DNA of 64,000 bases from Eumeta japonica (GCA_005406025.1 BGZK01000186.1:310001-374000); one strand, 5' to 3'. Counted from the first letter of the stretch, positions 1 through 11,393 are shown. The notes: generated from the letters alone by a model not told the origin. Program-made: numbers and translations.

Positions 1-1553
1 GCGCTTTGCTGTTGAATAATGAATGTATGGTAGGGGGCGGTGATGAACTGACGATCAGCGCTTTGCTGTTCAATAATGAATGTATGGTAGGGGGCGGTGA
101 TGAACTGACGATCAGCGCTTTGCTGTTCAATAATGAATGTATGGTAGGGGGCGGTGATGAACTGACGATCAGCGCTTTGCTGTTGAATAATGAATGTATG
201 GTAGGGGGCGGTGATGAACTGACGATCAGCGCTTTGCTGCTGAATAATGAATGTATGGTAGGGGCGGTGATGAACTGACGATCAGCGCTTTGCTGTTGAA
301 TAATGAATGTATGGTAGGGGCGGTGATGAACGACGATCAGCGCTTTGCTGTTGAACAATGAATGTATGGTAGGGGCGGTGATGAACTGACGATCAGCGCT
401 TGCTGTTGAACAATGAATGTATGGTAGGGGCGGTGATGAACTGACGATCAGCGCTTTGCTGTTCAATAATGAATGTATGGTAGGGGGCGGTGATGAACTG
501 ACGATCAGCGCTTTGCTGTTCAATAATGAATGTATGGTAGGGGGCGGTGATGAACTGACGATCAGCGCTTTGCTGTTCAATAATGAATGTATGGTAGGGC
601 GGTGATGAACTGACGATCAGCGCTTTGCTGTTCAATAATGAATGTATGGTAGGGCGGTGATGAACTGACGATCAGCGCTTTGCTGTTGAATAAATGTATG
701 GTAGGGGGCGGTGATGAACTGACGATCAGCGCTTTGCTGTTGAATAATGAATGTATGGTAGGGGGCGGTGATGAACTGACGATCAGCGCTTTGCTGTTGA
801 ATAATGAATGTATGGTAGGGGGCGGTGATGAACTGACGATCAGCGCTTTGCTGTTGAATAATGAATGTATGGTAGGGGCGGTGATGAACTGACGATCAGC
901 GCTTTGCTGTTGAATAATGAATGTATGGTAGGGGCGGTGATGAACTGACGATCAGCGCTTTGCTGTTGAACAATGAATGTATGGTAGGGGGCGGTGATGA
1001 ACTAACGATCAGCGCTTTGCTGTTCAATAATGAATGTATGGTAGGGGCGGTGATGAACTGACGATCAGCGCTTTGCTGTTGAATAATGAATGTATGGTAG
1101 GGGGCGGTGATGAACTGACGATCAGCGCTTTGCTGTTCAATAATGAATGTATGGTAGGGGCGGTGATGAACTGACGATCAGCGCTTTGCTGTTCAATAAT
1201 GAATGTATGGTAGGGGGCGGTGATGAACTGACGATCAGCGCTTTGCTGTTCAATAATGAATGTATGGTAGGGGGCGGTGATGAACTGACGATCAGCGCTT
1301 TGCTGTTGAACAAATGAATGTATGGTAGGGGGCGGTGATGAACTGACGATCAGCGCTTCGCTGTTGAATAATGAATGTATGGTGGGGGGGTGATGAACTG
1401 ACGATCAGCGCTTGCTGTTGAATAATGAATGTATGGTAGGGGCGGTGATAACTGACGATCAGCGCTTTGCTGTTGAATAATGAATGTATGGTAGGGGGCG
1501 GTGATGAACTGACGATCAGCGCTTTGCTGTTGAATAATGGATATATGTTAGGG
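1..1553. repeat. 57-bp minisatellite array (27 units plus a partial unit)
   Basis: About 27 head-to-tail copies of a 56-57 bp unit beginning GCGCTTTGCTGTTGAATAAT, followed by a partial unit from 1519. The array begins at base 1, so it continues outside the window. Units differ by gttGaa/gttCaa, aataat/aacaat, the length of a G run (3 to 7) and a few single-base losses. A unit of 57 bp is 19 codons, so unbroken stretches read as repeating peptides on both strands. The 56-bp units and indels break these frames repeatedly, so I read it as non-coding. The last unit passes directly into a LINE reverse-transcriptase fragment. Confidence 0.97.
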
Positions 1554-1830
1554 ATTCTATATTTCTCTTAAGATATAGCAGGTTTCCGTATATGCATTGT
1601 GATGCTAAAGTATTAATTCCCTTAAACTTTTCTTTGGGAGATGTTATTGTTCTCATATCATAAACAACACGAATAGCTGGCTTCTGCAGCACGAAAATTG
1701 TGTTAATATCGGCGGCGTAACCCCATAACAAAATTCCATAGGTTATGAGACTATGAAAGGAACTAAAATGAACTAATCTTGCTGTGCTTTAATTTGTAAG
1801 CCACCGAATTCCTTTGATTAAAGAAACAAG
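1537..1830 (-). pseudogene. non-LTR retrotransposon reverse-transcriptase fragment
   Basis: Read on the minus strand, this encodes the C-terminal part of a jockey/CR1-like reverse transcriptase. It includes YGILLWGYAADI, FVLQKPAIRVVYDMR and LLYLKRNIESL, all matching the better-preserved copy at 10471-11347. An in-frame stop lies in the upstream part (near 1785-1800). The fragment ends where the minisatellite begins; the last residues (IHYSTAKR) correspond to the IHNINTRHK region of the other copy. It is a dead 5'-truncated piece. The clade is my inference from motif style. Confidence 0.8.
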
Positions 1831-1940
1831 CAACCGTAAAGGAATCATCAGTAAATTATTGGCCTCTTAAGAGGAAATAGTATATCTAATGAAGGGGAAT
1901 CGAGCTGATTTTAGAGAAGAGATGGGTGTGGGCAAAAGTC

Positions 1941-2135
1941 TCATTCATTGGAGGAAACGCAACAATTGGAAATTGTTATTTTACGTCTGTATTCAATGAA
2001 AGTGAAGTATCTCGCTAGACGAGCTGCTTCCATTTTGGTACTGCAGCCATGTTCACCACAACATGGTTTTACTATTCTAACATAACGTATTTTGTTTGAC
2101 AATTCTCCATTAGTATCCATCAGGAAAAACATCAT
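1941..2135 (-). repeat. interspersed repeat sharing a GCSTKM-encoding segment with 5674-5886
   Basis: The minus-strand translation contains HGCSTKM followed by FTFIEYRRK. The plus-strand segment at 5674-5886 has HGCSTKM followed by HTFTDYRRQ. The nucleotide sequences also align over roughly 120 bases around CATGGCTGCAG. This is a dispersed repeat, probably a fragment of a transposon I cannot name; the 64-codon frame is not evidence of a host gene. Flanking bases 1831-1940 and 2136-3040 are AT-rich and show nothing else recognisable. Confidence 0.5.
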
Positions 2136-3254
2136 CGTTAATTTTTCTATTCTCCGTTTTCCTCAAAGCTAGAGAGACTCTCGGCATGCCAGAATCATCT
2201 GTAGTAGCAGGATCTAGCAGAATTTGGTGGATTGTTTCTCCTCAGCCCACAAATTAGCTTCGCTAAGAAGCATGGCTTTTCCTGCATTTGATGAGTTTCT
2301 AAAGGAGTCGAAACATAAATTTATAGAGTTTAATTACGCATAACTTTTAACTTCAATAATCGTGCAAATCGTCATTAAGAAAATCGCTTCACGGAACACT
2401 GACTACCCCAGCCTGTATGTACCTCACACTTAGCCAAACTATCCATTATCTTCATAAAAGACCAAATTTCATGACCTGTTCAAAAGAACCTAAAGTGTAA
2501 TTAAATGTAAAATATTAATAACAACAAGAGAAGGGATTTGTTTATGTGGATCATTTAAGGATTGTTTGTTTACAAACAACGCTAAACGCAGAGATGTTGA
2601 AAGGAGAATATATCGTCGAGTATATTCATTTCAGCGCATACATGCATACCAATCATTGAGTACACATTGGGTCCCACTTAGCAGTAAAATGTCCCGTTAA
2701 CACTCGTCTGTTTTATTTGGAATCTGCAATAATGTCCACTCGTTTGACAGCCAAGCTCAGGCGACTAACAAAGGTGTTGCTAACGCGGCAAAATGAACCC
2801 ACGATCATATTTTTTTAAAATAGATATTTATATTATTTTAAAGCAAAGACACATTTATGAACATCGACTGCGTGAGCTTGGCATGAAACACGTTTGGAAG
2901 TGTTGTAATTCTACTACTTCTAACACAGATTACAGTATTTCGAAGTTTCAAGTTCGGTGTTGATAATCAAAACATTCATCACATCGTGTGTCACCAAAAA
3001 TGAAACATGTTTGATCCATACTACACGAGCGCTTTGCTTATCTAATTGATGATGAAAATAAATTGACCAGCCGCTGACCTGCCGCCAAAGGGATTACTAA
3101 AACTTACATCTAAAATATTCTGCATTATCTTACATGTAGAGGCGAATACTTTTTTTAATTGTGGTTTGTTAAAAAATTTATAGTCTATGTTAGATATGAC
3201 AACTCTAAACATCGCTATTGTTAGAATTCTAATAACATAGACCACCTCATTGTT

Positions 3255-3386
3255 CTATCTCGGGCACTCGGGCACCTCACTCAAAGAGTAAGATTGCTCC
3301 AAGTCGCTAGGCGGGCGGCGGAGTTGGTTAGCGATGGCGTCGCCGCCGGCTCTTCGACCACGCTTACGACGGGCGCCTGCCGCCAT
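3255..3386 (-). CDS. small GC-rich ORF, unidentified (43 codons)
   Basis: An ATG-to-TAG frame lies in a GC-rich, CpG-rich island (about 3300-3420) that stands out from its AT-rich surroundings. It starts MAAGARRKRGRRAGGD, very basic, and ends SYSLSEVPECPR. A TAG lies eight codons upstream in frame. Islands like this in insect genomes are often first exons, promoters or transposon fragments. No family match is recognised and no clear splice partner is visible. The plus strand also has a 24-codon ATG frame here, so the coding strand is not certain. Confidence 0.18.
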   Translation of the reverse strand: MAAGARRKRGRRAGGDAIANQLRRPPSDLEQSYSLSEVPECPR

Positions 3387-3440
3387 CAGTCCCGACGACT
3401 CTATCTAACGGCCACTTAGATACTTTGCATCTGTAATATA

Positions 3441-4560
3441 AGGTTGGGGAAAAAGGTTTTTCGTATTTTGTGTATATAAATTCAAGATAAATTTTCATTG
3501 TATTTAATTATAATATATATGCCATTTTGTTTAACAAATTTTTATCATTTTATAGGTAGTGACACAATCCCTTTGCTGTATAAATTTTGGGATTTCTGAT
3601 CAAAAAACTGAGACAAACAATTTTGACAGTCCTCTCTCGATACTACCCTAACACTACCTAAAGAATTCTGTAGAGATCAAATCAGGTGAAAATATGAGGG
3701 TACAAAATCAGGACTATATGATAGATGCATCAACACTTCCCAACAAAACTCTCTCAATATTTGCTGAGTGGCTAAAAATATGTGTGGTTTGCCGTTATCA
3801 TGATGAAGAACCACATCCTTTCTGTTGATCCATTCCAGCCATTATTTCTCTACTTCTTGCTTGAGTTTCATCATTTCTTGTCAGTACAGACTCGAATTGC
3901 TTTGCGCGGTGGTGAAAACTTATAGTGAATAATAAATACCCTTCCAATCTCACCATAGACATAGCTTCAACTTAGTGGGAATTGATCCGGGTTTCGCTAA
4001 AGTCTGTGTAGCTTTTTTGCCTTTAAGAGCATAATCTTTACTGCACGTTCTTGTCGTAGGTAATTCATTTTTCAACACAAGTGATCAATCTTTTCAAAAA
4101 CGGTTCGGTTTCATTACGTTTCAGTAAAGAATCGCAAACGAGTTTACGATTCATTAGATTTCTTCCAGCGAGCTTGTGTGGGACCCAAGTATTAAGCTTT
4201 TTTGTATATCTAGCTTTATTCGAATGGGTCAAAACTGTTTTGTGGTCGATCCCCAGCTCTTCAGCTATATCGTAAGTACCAATATGACGATCTTGCTCTG
4301 TTCTTCCAAAATGACATCGCTTTTATCCGTAACAGGTCGACCAGAACGAGATTCGTCTTTACCACCTAAATTACCGAACTGAAGTTTTGTGCTACTCTTA
4401 CCGACACTGCACTAGGTTCATTTTTTTTTGCGGCTTGAGTCGTATTTTCCTTTTTTTTTTTGTTATAAAACTTCAAAATTAATAGAATTTCTACGTTAGA
4501 TTGACTCATTTTGATGGGCAGAAAAATAAAAGGAAAATGGCCGGACAACGTTTTTACTTT
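3441..4560 (-). pseudogene. mariner-family transposase relic, group A
   Basis: Minus-strand reading gives a decayed Tc1/mariner (DD34D) transposase. It starts near 4509 with MSQSNVEILLILKFYNKKKK (helix-turn-helix region). Broken frames follow carrying RSGRP, GTYDIAEELGIDHKTV and WVPHKL. Later come the second catalytic block VVLHHDNGKPH and the third, SYSPDFVPS, so two of the three catalytic acids remain in place. Several frameshifts make it inactive. The left edge (3441, after TA) reads AGGTTGGGGAAAAAGG and matches the edge of the copy at 60474. I could not find the matching right inverted repeat, so the 5' end of the element may be lost. Confidence 0.85.
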
Positions 4561-4593
4561 TCATTTTTTTTTATGTTATGTATTTAAAGTTAT

Positions 4594-5485
4594 TAAAATT
4601 AGCTAGATACAAACAGCACAACCAAAGAGATCTTACTGCCACTTTTTACTTATAAAAATAAAAAAAAAATGTCTGACTTTATAAGAGCCGGTTCCGGGTA
4701 AAACATAAATTATGTGTAAACGAATTAAAATTAAACGAATATATAATTTTCCACACATTCTTTGTGACAATATTCATAACGTTAAGATGCAGAGATGCAA
4801 AAAAATTAAAATATTAGTAGTTATATTGATAGTAAAGACAAGTATTATTACATCAATTTTTTCCTAAAAATTTATTAGACAAGGTAATTTAGAATTAGGT
4901 ACAAGAATTTTTGGAAGACCTAAATAATAATAATAAAAAATAGACACTATATTATTTGAATTATTTCCTGTCATGAGTATGTCAAAAATTAAAGAAAATG
5001 AACCGTCTACAAAATACGCAGCCGCTTTAGATTACAGCACCTCGGCGCTCATCTGGCGCTCTCTCTCATTTGTACGCCTATTGATTGCAGGTTGCAGTCG
5101 TGTGGCAAAGCGAAAGAACTCAAGGTATTCCTAGGCAAGAATGTGGATTAACCGTCACTCGAACAAGAATTGAAAGAAATAAGTTATTTTTCATAGTTGA
5201 CCATACATTGATGACCTGGACACTGGACTCATACTTAATGACCGAGTAGTAACAAATTAGTATCTTGATAAATTATATTTAATCGCTTAGATGACGGACA
5301 AAAAACAATAGTTGAATACAATATGGCTAAGCAATAACCTAAGCATTGATTGGCGGCCGGCTATATAAATTAAGTTGGATGAAAGACGGCAATGTAGTAT
5401 TGTACATAGACAATTTTGTGCAACTTTGCAAGAAGCGGCAACGTGAGCCTGTTAAAATTGACAACTTAATGACAGTCAGTACAAT
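4594..5485. other. AT-rich non-coding stretch with a short dispersed repeat
   Basis: The first ~85 bases (4594-4680) match 11394-11470: both read AGATA(C/T)AAACAGCAC, then AGAGAT(C/T)TTACTG, then TTTTTACTTAT. The remainder, to about 5485, is AT-rich with no frame, splice pair or repeat I can support. Confidence 0.5.
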
Positions 5486-5489
5486 TACT

Positions 5490-5640
5490 TAAGTACGAGT
5501 GTATATTCATAACTCATAAGTATTACAGCGAGCTGATTTACTTTAAAGGAACGTCAATTGTTGCTTAGTAATACTCCATCGGCTTATTTTTCGAGTCCAT
5601 GACCACTGAATAAGAGTCTCATATAAAGGAATGGCTTTAC
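5490..5640 (+). repeat. dispersed repeat shared with about 40437-40540
   Basis: Both places contain ATTACAGCGAGCTG, then a diverged stretch, then AATACTCC(A/G)TC followed by a CCATGAC block, in the same order and spacing. This marks an old interspersed repeat. It explains part of the 128-codon open frame at 40263-40649, which I therefore do not call a gene. Confidence 0.5.
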
Positions 5641-5673
5641 ATCACAGACCTACAGCATTGACGACCCATCCAC

Positions 5674-5886
5674 GTGTGGGAAACTTGTCAAGATCATTAC
5701 GTGTTAGAAATAAGGGCATACGCTTTTGAAAATTTTAGAAAACCTACAACTTATGTAATAGAGCCATGCCGTAGTCGACATGGCTGCAGCACGAAAATGT
5801 TGCTTGTTGCATTTCGTCCAGTGAAATATCACACTTTCACAGACTATAGACGTCAGAAATTGTCTTTAATTTCGTCCAGTGAGTGA
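5674..5886 (+). repeat. dispersed repeat, second copy of the 1941-2135 family
   Basis: This 70-codon open frame carries RHGCSTKM and HTFTDYRRQK, the counterpart of the minus-strand copy at 1941-2135. Two diverged copies in opposite orientations within 4 kb point to a transposon fragment and not to a unique gene. Confidence 0.5.
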
Positions 5887-5889
5887 GAG

Positions 5890-6060
5890 TTCTGATAGTC
5901 CACTCCATACTCCACCGGCCCAAACCCCCTTCACATATTCCATTCCTACTAGAAATGTCGGCAACGCACTTGTGACTCCTTCGGGGTAGCGAGTGTCCAC
6001 GAGAGGCGGAGATCGCCTACTTTCTGGTGGATCACATGCGCGTTTGCCTCTCGAAAATTA
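5890..6060 (+). repeat. SINE/LINE-tail-like interspersed repeat
   Basis: This moderately GC-rich segment contains GGCAACGCACTTGTGACTCC and ends ATGCGCGTTTGCC before an AT-rich tail. From general knowledge, this style of sequence (an 'AACGC.CTTG...GTTTGCC' tail) is frequent in lepidopteran genomes at the 3' ends of short retroelements. No internal RNA polymerase III promoter boxes could be confirmed by eye. The assignment rests on resemblance only. Confidence 0.35.
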
Positions 6061-7543
6061 TTTTAAAATAATGTTTTTTTTTTTATCAAAATTGCGCCCC
6101 TTTGTATTGCCAAAGCGATTGAACTGTCGCTCACTTGTAAATAATATAAACGATAAAGATACCAACTGATGTGGCAGTTTATGATATTTCTATCCCTATT
6201 TACACGAATTGATATAACACTCAATGCCGTAGGCCCCCTGAAATCGCTAGCCAATTATTTATAGGTAGTGTATCAGGTGTAAGATTTTTCACTAAGCGTT
6301 GAAATTAATTAATCTTCGAGGTATTGTGGCGTTTTTCTAACGCTTTAGGTGTAATATTCAAGTCAATAAAATAATGCACTCTTACTCGCGCATGCGTACA
6401 TCGAAAGCCGACGATCGCGAGATCGAAGCTTGTGACATATTACGAAGACTTATAATACTGGATTTTCAAATGGTTACATGTATACCCAATACTTTGTAAT
6501 TACCTAACACAAAAAAGATTCATTTGCAAATCAGTTTTAAAAAAAATTGAATAAAAATCACTTCAAGCATAGTTCATAATATTTATGATAGGGCTTAGTA
6601 TTGTAAAGAAATAAACAAATGTATTCCTTTTAAGAATGCCAAGACATGGTCAGAAAAAATTATTAAATAGGTTTAACATGAACTAATTTATATTAAATCA
6701 CGTTGTACATAGGTATTTTAGCTTTAGTATCAAACCTGGTTATTATTTACAACTAAAGACCAATTTAAACATAAAAGAAGTTCATAATTTTAACGAAAAA
6801 TCTATTGTTCGTCGTCATATATTGCTGTGCGTCATACATTTCAGCACAGATGTGACGGTTATACGAGATGTCGTATGTATTGTAATGCAATTGGATTAAC
6901 CTTATGAAAATGTGAGCTAAATCAATAATAAATATCTATCTAATGATATTGTTATGATCTACCAGTATTTGGATTGGACGGTTGAAAGAGAAAGAAAACT
7001 GAACAATAATGAAAATAAAAAGCGTATATTCAACTACACTATCAGAAAAAAGTACGACTGGACAACTATAACATTTTTATTTGTTCTCACTTTAAGTTCA
7101 CAACTGATCGCACTTAAGTTGTAAAAGCATTGATTACCAAGAAAAAACTAACTGACAACGCTCAAATTCTGATATATATGTCCGCGGGAGATTAGTCCAG
7201 AATATTCCTCTAATATAAAAAAAAAAACCTTAACTATAAAAACACCGTAAATATGTCATTTTAACAAAAATAAATAAGCGACCTAGTATAATGTAAAATA
7301 TTCAGACCGTTGAAAATTCACAGCCAATATAAACAATCTAAACAATCACGACAAGGCATTTCAAAATAAATTAGCACAGCCATTTTTGTAAATTTATTTA
7401 AGAGGAAGTATGATTATTTTTTTATGAGCATAGTTCGCAATTATATATTACTTACCGAATATTTATGCATACGTAGAGAGCTTTCAAGTCCCACAGCGAG
7501 AAGGCGCAAATGCAAGTTGTGGTGAAAAGCTGATGTATATATA
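6061..7543. other. AT-rich non-coding DNA, nothing recognised
   Basis: No coding frame above background, no paired splice signals and no repeat with another copy in this window. Short poly-A and poly-T runs are frequent. Confidence 0.6.
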
Positions 7544-8090
7544 TGTATGTAGTGCTAAATCATAGCAATAAATATGAACGCAAAAATTGGTTGTCTGTAA
7601 AGTCGGTTTGGTTGTCAGTAAAAGCAATAATTTTACGTGATAATGTCATAAGAAAACATTGATGAAAAATTGCATATTTTTATGAATTGAATTGAATTAT
7701 TAACACCTGCCGCAATTGTTGCTCTAATAAACAATGAAAACCACCTCAACTTTTCACTTAACTTTATAAACATATTGACAAAACAGTTCACGTGTAGGTC
7801 GTGTGCGGCCGCTATCTCTCTTCTGCTCGAACATATCGGCCGATGGAGTAGAAGAGAGATCGCTCGTTCCGCGCTCTCGCTCGCACGCTCGGCTCAGGCG
7901 AAACGCGACAATGAGTCATGATTTTTCGTGCGTTCAGCTGGCGTTCATCGATTTATAAGACGTTATCACGTCAAAAGGATAGGTACAATGCGAATGTCAA
8001 TAAATATACATTTTTTTAAATTCGTTAAATTAATGAGTACAATTCAAATACTTTGGTTGGTACGGCAAATGCAAATTTATTATAGATTAA
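7544..8090 (+). repeat. dispersed repeat interrupted by a MITE
   Basis: The left flank 7544-7583 (TGTATGTAGTGCTAAAT..., ending GAACGCAA) and the right flank from 7993 (AATGTCAATAAATATA...) match the continuous stretch 11486-11640. There the two parts are only 8 bases apart. Here they are separated by about 409 bases, occupied by the MITE at 7584-7976 plus a few bases. The 11.5-kb copy therefore looks like an empty site, or a deletion derivative. Confidence 0.6.
7584..7976 (+). mobile_element. MITE-like element, 'ACGTGATAACGTC' family, copy 1
   Basis: The element begins with ATTGGTTGTCTGTAAAGTCG. Just inside is TTTTACGTGATAATGTC, and it ends in GACGTTATCACGTCAAAA, nearly the reverse complement, giving subterminal inverted repeats. 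The interior is GC-rich and holds an imperfect hairpin (ATCTCTCTTCTGCTC ... GAGTAGAAGAGAGAT, about 7813-7861). No transposase is encoded. Related copies lie at 53893-54357 (same strand) and 58717-59095 (opposite strand). From memory, very similar repeats are widespread in Lepidoptera, so the family is probably already known. Confidence 0.75.
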
Positions 8091-8198
8091 TTAAACACAT
8101 AAAAAGATACATATGAATTTATACACTGCGGTATTGTGAGTCCAGAATGTTCGCTCCGTGACCGGCCGACCTTCGCCTCGCCGAGCCCCAGCTGAGCA

Positions 8199-8317
8199 AT
8201 GTCATCGGACAATAGCGGCGACGCCGGTCGAGCGAGCGCGTCTCCGACAGTGTGGTTTACTTTCATAGGTCTATGTGCGTTTGGAACGGATGCACTTATG
8301 CATCGAATGCACTTACC
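8199..8317 (+). CDS. candidate first coding exon, unidentified
   Basis: A GC-rich island (about 8130-8390) contains an ATG frame starting MSSDNSGDAGRASASPTVW and running about 40 codons to a TGA. A GT donor-like GTGAGATA at 8318 overlaps that stop. The latter half is hydrophobic. On the other strand the same place has a perfect donor, GTAAGT (revcomp of 8311-8316), after a short ATG frame starting MQFQCILQPPYTL. Either strand could therefore carry a first exon, or the island may be a promoter. No downstream exon was found. The base composition supports it; nothing else does. Confidence 0.22.
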
Positions 8318-8779
8318 GTGAGATAGCGTATACGGAGGTTGCAGGATACATTGAAATTGCAAGAACGGTAACGAGCGCGAGTCGCGATGTGAGGATTCCG
8401 TAGATTATTGTAAAAAATATAAATTACAAATCAGAAATTATGCAATGAAACATTTGTAGGTTTGTTTAATTTCTTCCGTAAATTGTTATTTCTCAACTAA
8501 TCATCGATTGGAACATATATGTCTGATAACTTCTTTACAGCGGCCTACAGGGATGAGATAAATTAATGATTTTGTCGTACATTTTTACCATACATCAAGA
8601 AGTAATTCCACCTAAACATGTAACTTAATAAAGCTTTTTCAAGAACACCCTAATTTCACAAAATAAAGCTAATAAACCCGTCACTCGCAGACTGTCTCCA
8701 ATTACACAAGTAGGTGTCTACGGGAGACATCTACTACCACCGATATTTGACCTCAACAAAGCCGCGCCTAAAAGATGAG

Positions 8780-10108
8780 CAGTGGCGGTTCGAGTGCGCG
8801 GTCCAAGCAGCTTTTAATTTAAATCATATTGAGTATAAAAAATAATATTAGTCGGTTTTCTAAATGAAATAAACAGATCATGTCTATTTCCGACGATTGC
8901 ATCGTTCCGAAAAAGTAAATCACGACATTCACATGCAACCGAAATCGACGATCGCGGGACCTATCAATGAATCGACATACATCGTGCGCGCGCAACTCTG
9001 TAGATCACAATTGATCGTAGATCTAAAGCTTTCTAGGTTTATTGGGCAATCTTACAAGCTGTGTCAATAGAAATGTTTTGTTATTTATTAGATTAAAATA
9101 TAGGTCGTGCTAACATGTAAATTACTCAGTTCTATTTTTATATAAATAAATACAAGCCGCGCGTTCCGAGGGTTCCATACCACCATGCAATATAATCGTA
9201 AATACAAGTCCTAAAATAAATTGTTTTTTTTTACTCAATTGGGGATTCTTAGTAAACCCGGTGCGTATTTTAGCCGGTTTTTATTATTTGTTGTTTTACT
9301 TTAGAGTATGCTCTATAATCACATCGACTTTGACGTTTGTACGTTTATATTACCATCTTTACGGTAGAGCGGTAACAAAAAAAGTTATAAAAACATGTTC
9401 CTTTTATGCATACCCCTCTTAAGCTTTCACTTTTTTTTTAATTTGTTCAAATGACATACATTTTGTGAAAATGTTAACTGATTTTAAATTGTAGCTCATC
9501 ACATTTTGATCCTCAAGGACCGATTGCTCGCACTGTCAATTAACCTTCACCAACCGATCGCGAGCTCTTGCATTCGTACCAGTAATGAGGGGGCCTACAA
9601 AGCTGGTCGTGAGGCTGAGGTTGAGAATGAAAGTATGCTATGACGCTTTGAACCGCGACCGTTGAAAAAAATATATCACTTATGTTTTTTATGCGGCTCT
9701 CAAAACATTAAATTTATAATTTCTATTGACACAAATAAAAATCTCATACGTTTCAAAAACTTTTACTATCGAAAATATTATTAAAATGCAGTAATTACGA
9801 AAAATGTCTTTTAAGGAATACTTCATTTTAATAGTGTTATTATGAAAATCTGGTACTTAAAATCCTCATAAACCTCGTTTTCGCCAGTACCCAGCACTTA
9901 GATTTTCACTGCCTAGTGTGTGTTTTCCGTCGCCTGTAAGCGCCAGTAGCGACTAGCGCTCCGGCGCTAAGCGGACGTGTCGCGGCGCACACTTCGTGTG
10001 CTTGTCCAGGTCGTTTGCTTTACTAGACGCCTTCAAATTTGATGGGCTGTTCAAAGCGCAAAATATCGCCAAATTGTTTCCATTTTAGCCTTTGGACATC
10101 CGCCACTG
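8780..10108. mobile_element. possible decayed non-autonomous hAT-like element
   Basis: CAGTGGCGG starts at 8780, and its inverted partner CCGCCACTG ends at 10108. Just inside each end is a GTCCAA block. The flanking 8-mers are AAGATGAG on the left and AAGATAGT on the right, so five leading bases agree, which could be a worn 8-bp target duplication. No transposase frame exists inside. Around 9950-10005 there are two strong dyads: TAGCGCTCCGGCGCTA, and GCACAC/GTGTGC around TTC. The terminal match is short, so chance pairing is possible. Confidence 0.35.
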
Positions 10109-10384
10109 AAGATAGTCCTCCCGTCTGCAGTTCCTTGGCCACTTGTAACACGCTGGCCCGTAACACTTAGTCGGGTCATTTATGTACGAGGCCGAGATCG
10201 TAGTATGAGGCCCTTTTTCCTTTGAGTCGTATGAGGGTAAGAAAACAGTAGACAGAGGAGCCCTTACGTATCTGTAACTATAATTAATATCGAGCGATCA
10301 TTAATAGATTAATAATATTAGTTAAGTAATGTTAGTATACCTAGAATCATTAGAGGTATATTACACGTCAGTATCGCAGTGTCG

Positions 10385-10455
10385 GATTATTACCTTTTTG
10401 TACTAAAATTTCAAAATGTATCAAATTTCTACGTTAGATTCACACATTTTGGTAG
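10385..10455 (-). pseudogene. small fragment of mariner group A 5' region
   Basis: TTTCTACGTTAGATT followed by CACATTTTG is shared with 4485-4515, which encodes the transposase N-terminus in the 3.4-4.6 kb copy. Only about 70 bases align. It directly precedes the LINE fragment. Confidence 0.4.
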
Positions 10456-10470
10456 ACAGAGACAGAGACA

Positions 10471-11347
10471 CAACGAGGTACTGGGTATTGTGGACACAAC
10501 TCTATTTCTTGGTCTCACCTTAGATTCTAAATAACATTGGAATTCTCATATTACGAGGTTAGCGAAAAGGCTTGGTTCTGCAGCATATGCAGTCAAAATA
10601 ATTCGGCGACTTACAAGCGAAAGCACCGCAAGACTAGTTTATTTCAGTTTTTTTCATAGTTTTATGACCTATGGAATTTTGTTATCGGGTCACGCAGCCG
10701 ATATTAAGACAATTTACGTGCTGCATAAGCGAGCTATGCGTGCTGTTTATGATCTGAGACCAATGACGTCTCTCAAAGAAAAATTTAAGGAAATTAGTAT
10801 CCTAACTTTAGGATCACAATATATATACGAAAACCTGGTATATGTCAAGAGAAATTTAGAATCGTTCCAAAAAAGGAGCGGCATCCATAACATTAACACT
10901 AGACATAAGAACGATCTTGCTGCTCATAAGACTCGTCTAAGTAAAGTTAATAAATCATGTAAGGGGATATGTGTCCGCTTTTATAATAAGATCCCTGTTG
11001 AAATTAATTAAAAATTGGCCATTTGCTGAGTTTATACGTTTCGTTAAAAGAAAGTTATATGGCATGGGCTATTATACCGTGTTGGAATATCTTATGAAAA
11101 AAGCCCCTGGGATTGAGCTGCTCGGCTATCAGGTTACTTCATATTATTTTTAAATGTCCACTAAATTATAAATAAATAAATCTTTTGTATCGATGAATAA
11201 AAAGAGCAAACCTTGAGTTTCTTGACCATTCTTCTCTAGGTGAATCAGCACTTGTAATGGGTGGTAATGTCGAAAAGAATTTATTGATGACGTAGTTCAA
11301 GTGTAATTTCATTACCTACGAAATAAAGATATTTTTGATTTGATTTG
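10471..11347 (+). pseudogene. 5'-truncated LINE: reverse-transcriptase C-terminus and 3' tail
   Basis: The frame gives VDTTLFLGLTLDS, a TAA stop, then LAKRLGSAAYAVKIIRRLT and, from 10664, a 115-codon open stretch. That stretch includes YGILLSGHAADI, KRAMRAVYDLRPM, SQYIYENLVYVKRNLE and IHNINTRHKNDL, typical of the C-terminal end of jockey/CR1-like non-LTR reverse transcriptases. A frameshift follows near 11010, and GYYTVLEYL continues in another frame. The 3' end AAATAAAGATATTTTTGATT, with short ATTTG repeats, resembles a LINE tail. Stops and a frameshift make it inactive. Confidence 0.85.
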
Positions 11348-11393
11348 CTTTCAACAATAGAAGAACATTGTTTTCTATTTAATGATATCAAAA

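Noticed and set aside
6..892. Long open frames of a 19-residue repeat in the first 1.5 kb (both strands)
   Set aside because: They exist only because the repeat unit is 57 bp. Single-base losses and 56-bp units break every frame, and both strands are open alike.
1..1553. CRISPR-like regular array
   Set aside because: There are no spacers: the whole 57-bp unit repeats, and the context is an insect nuclear genome.
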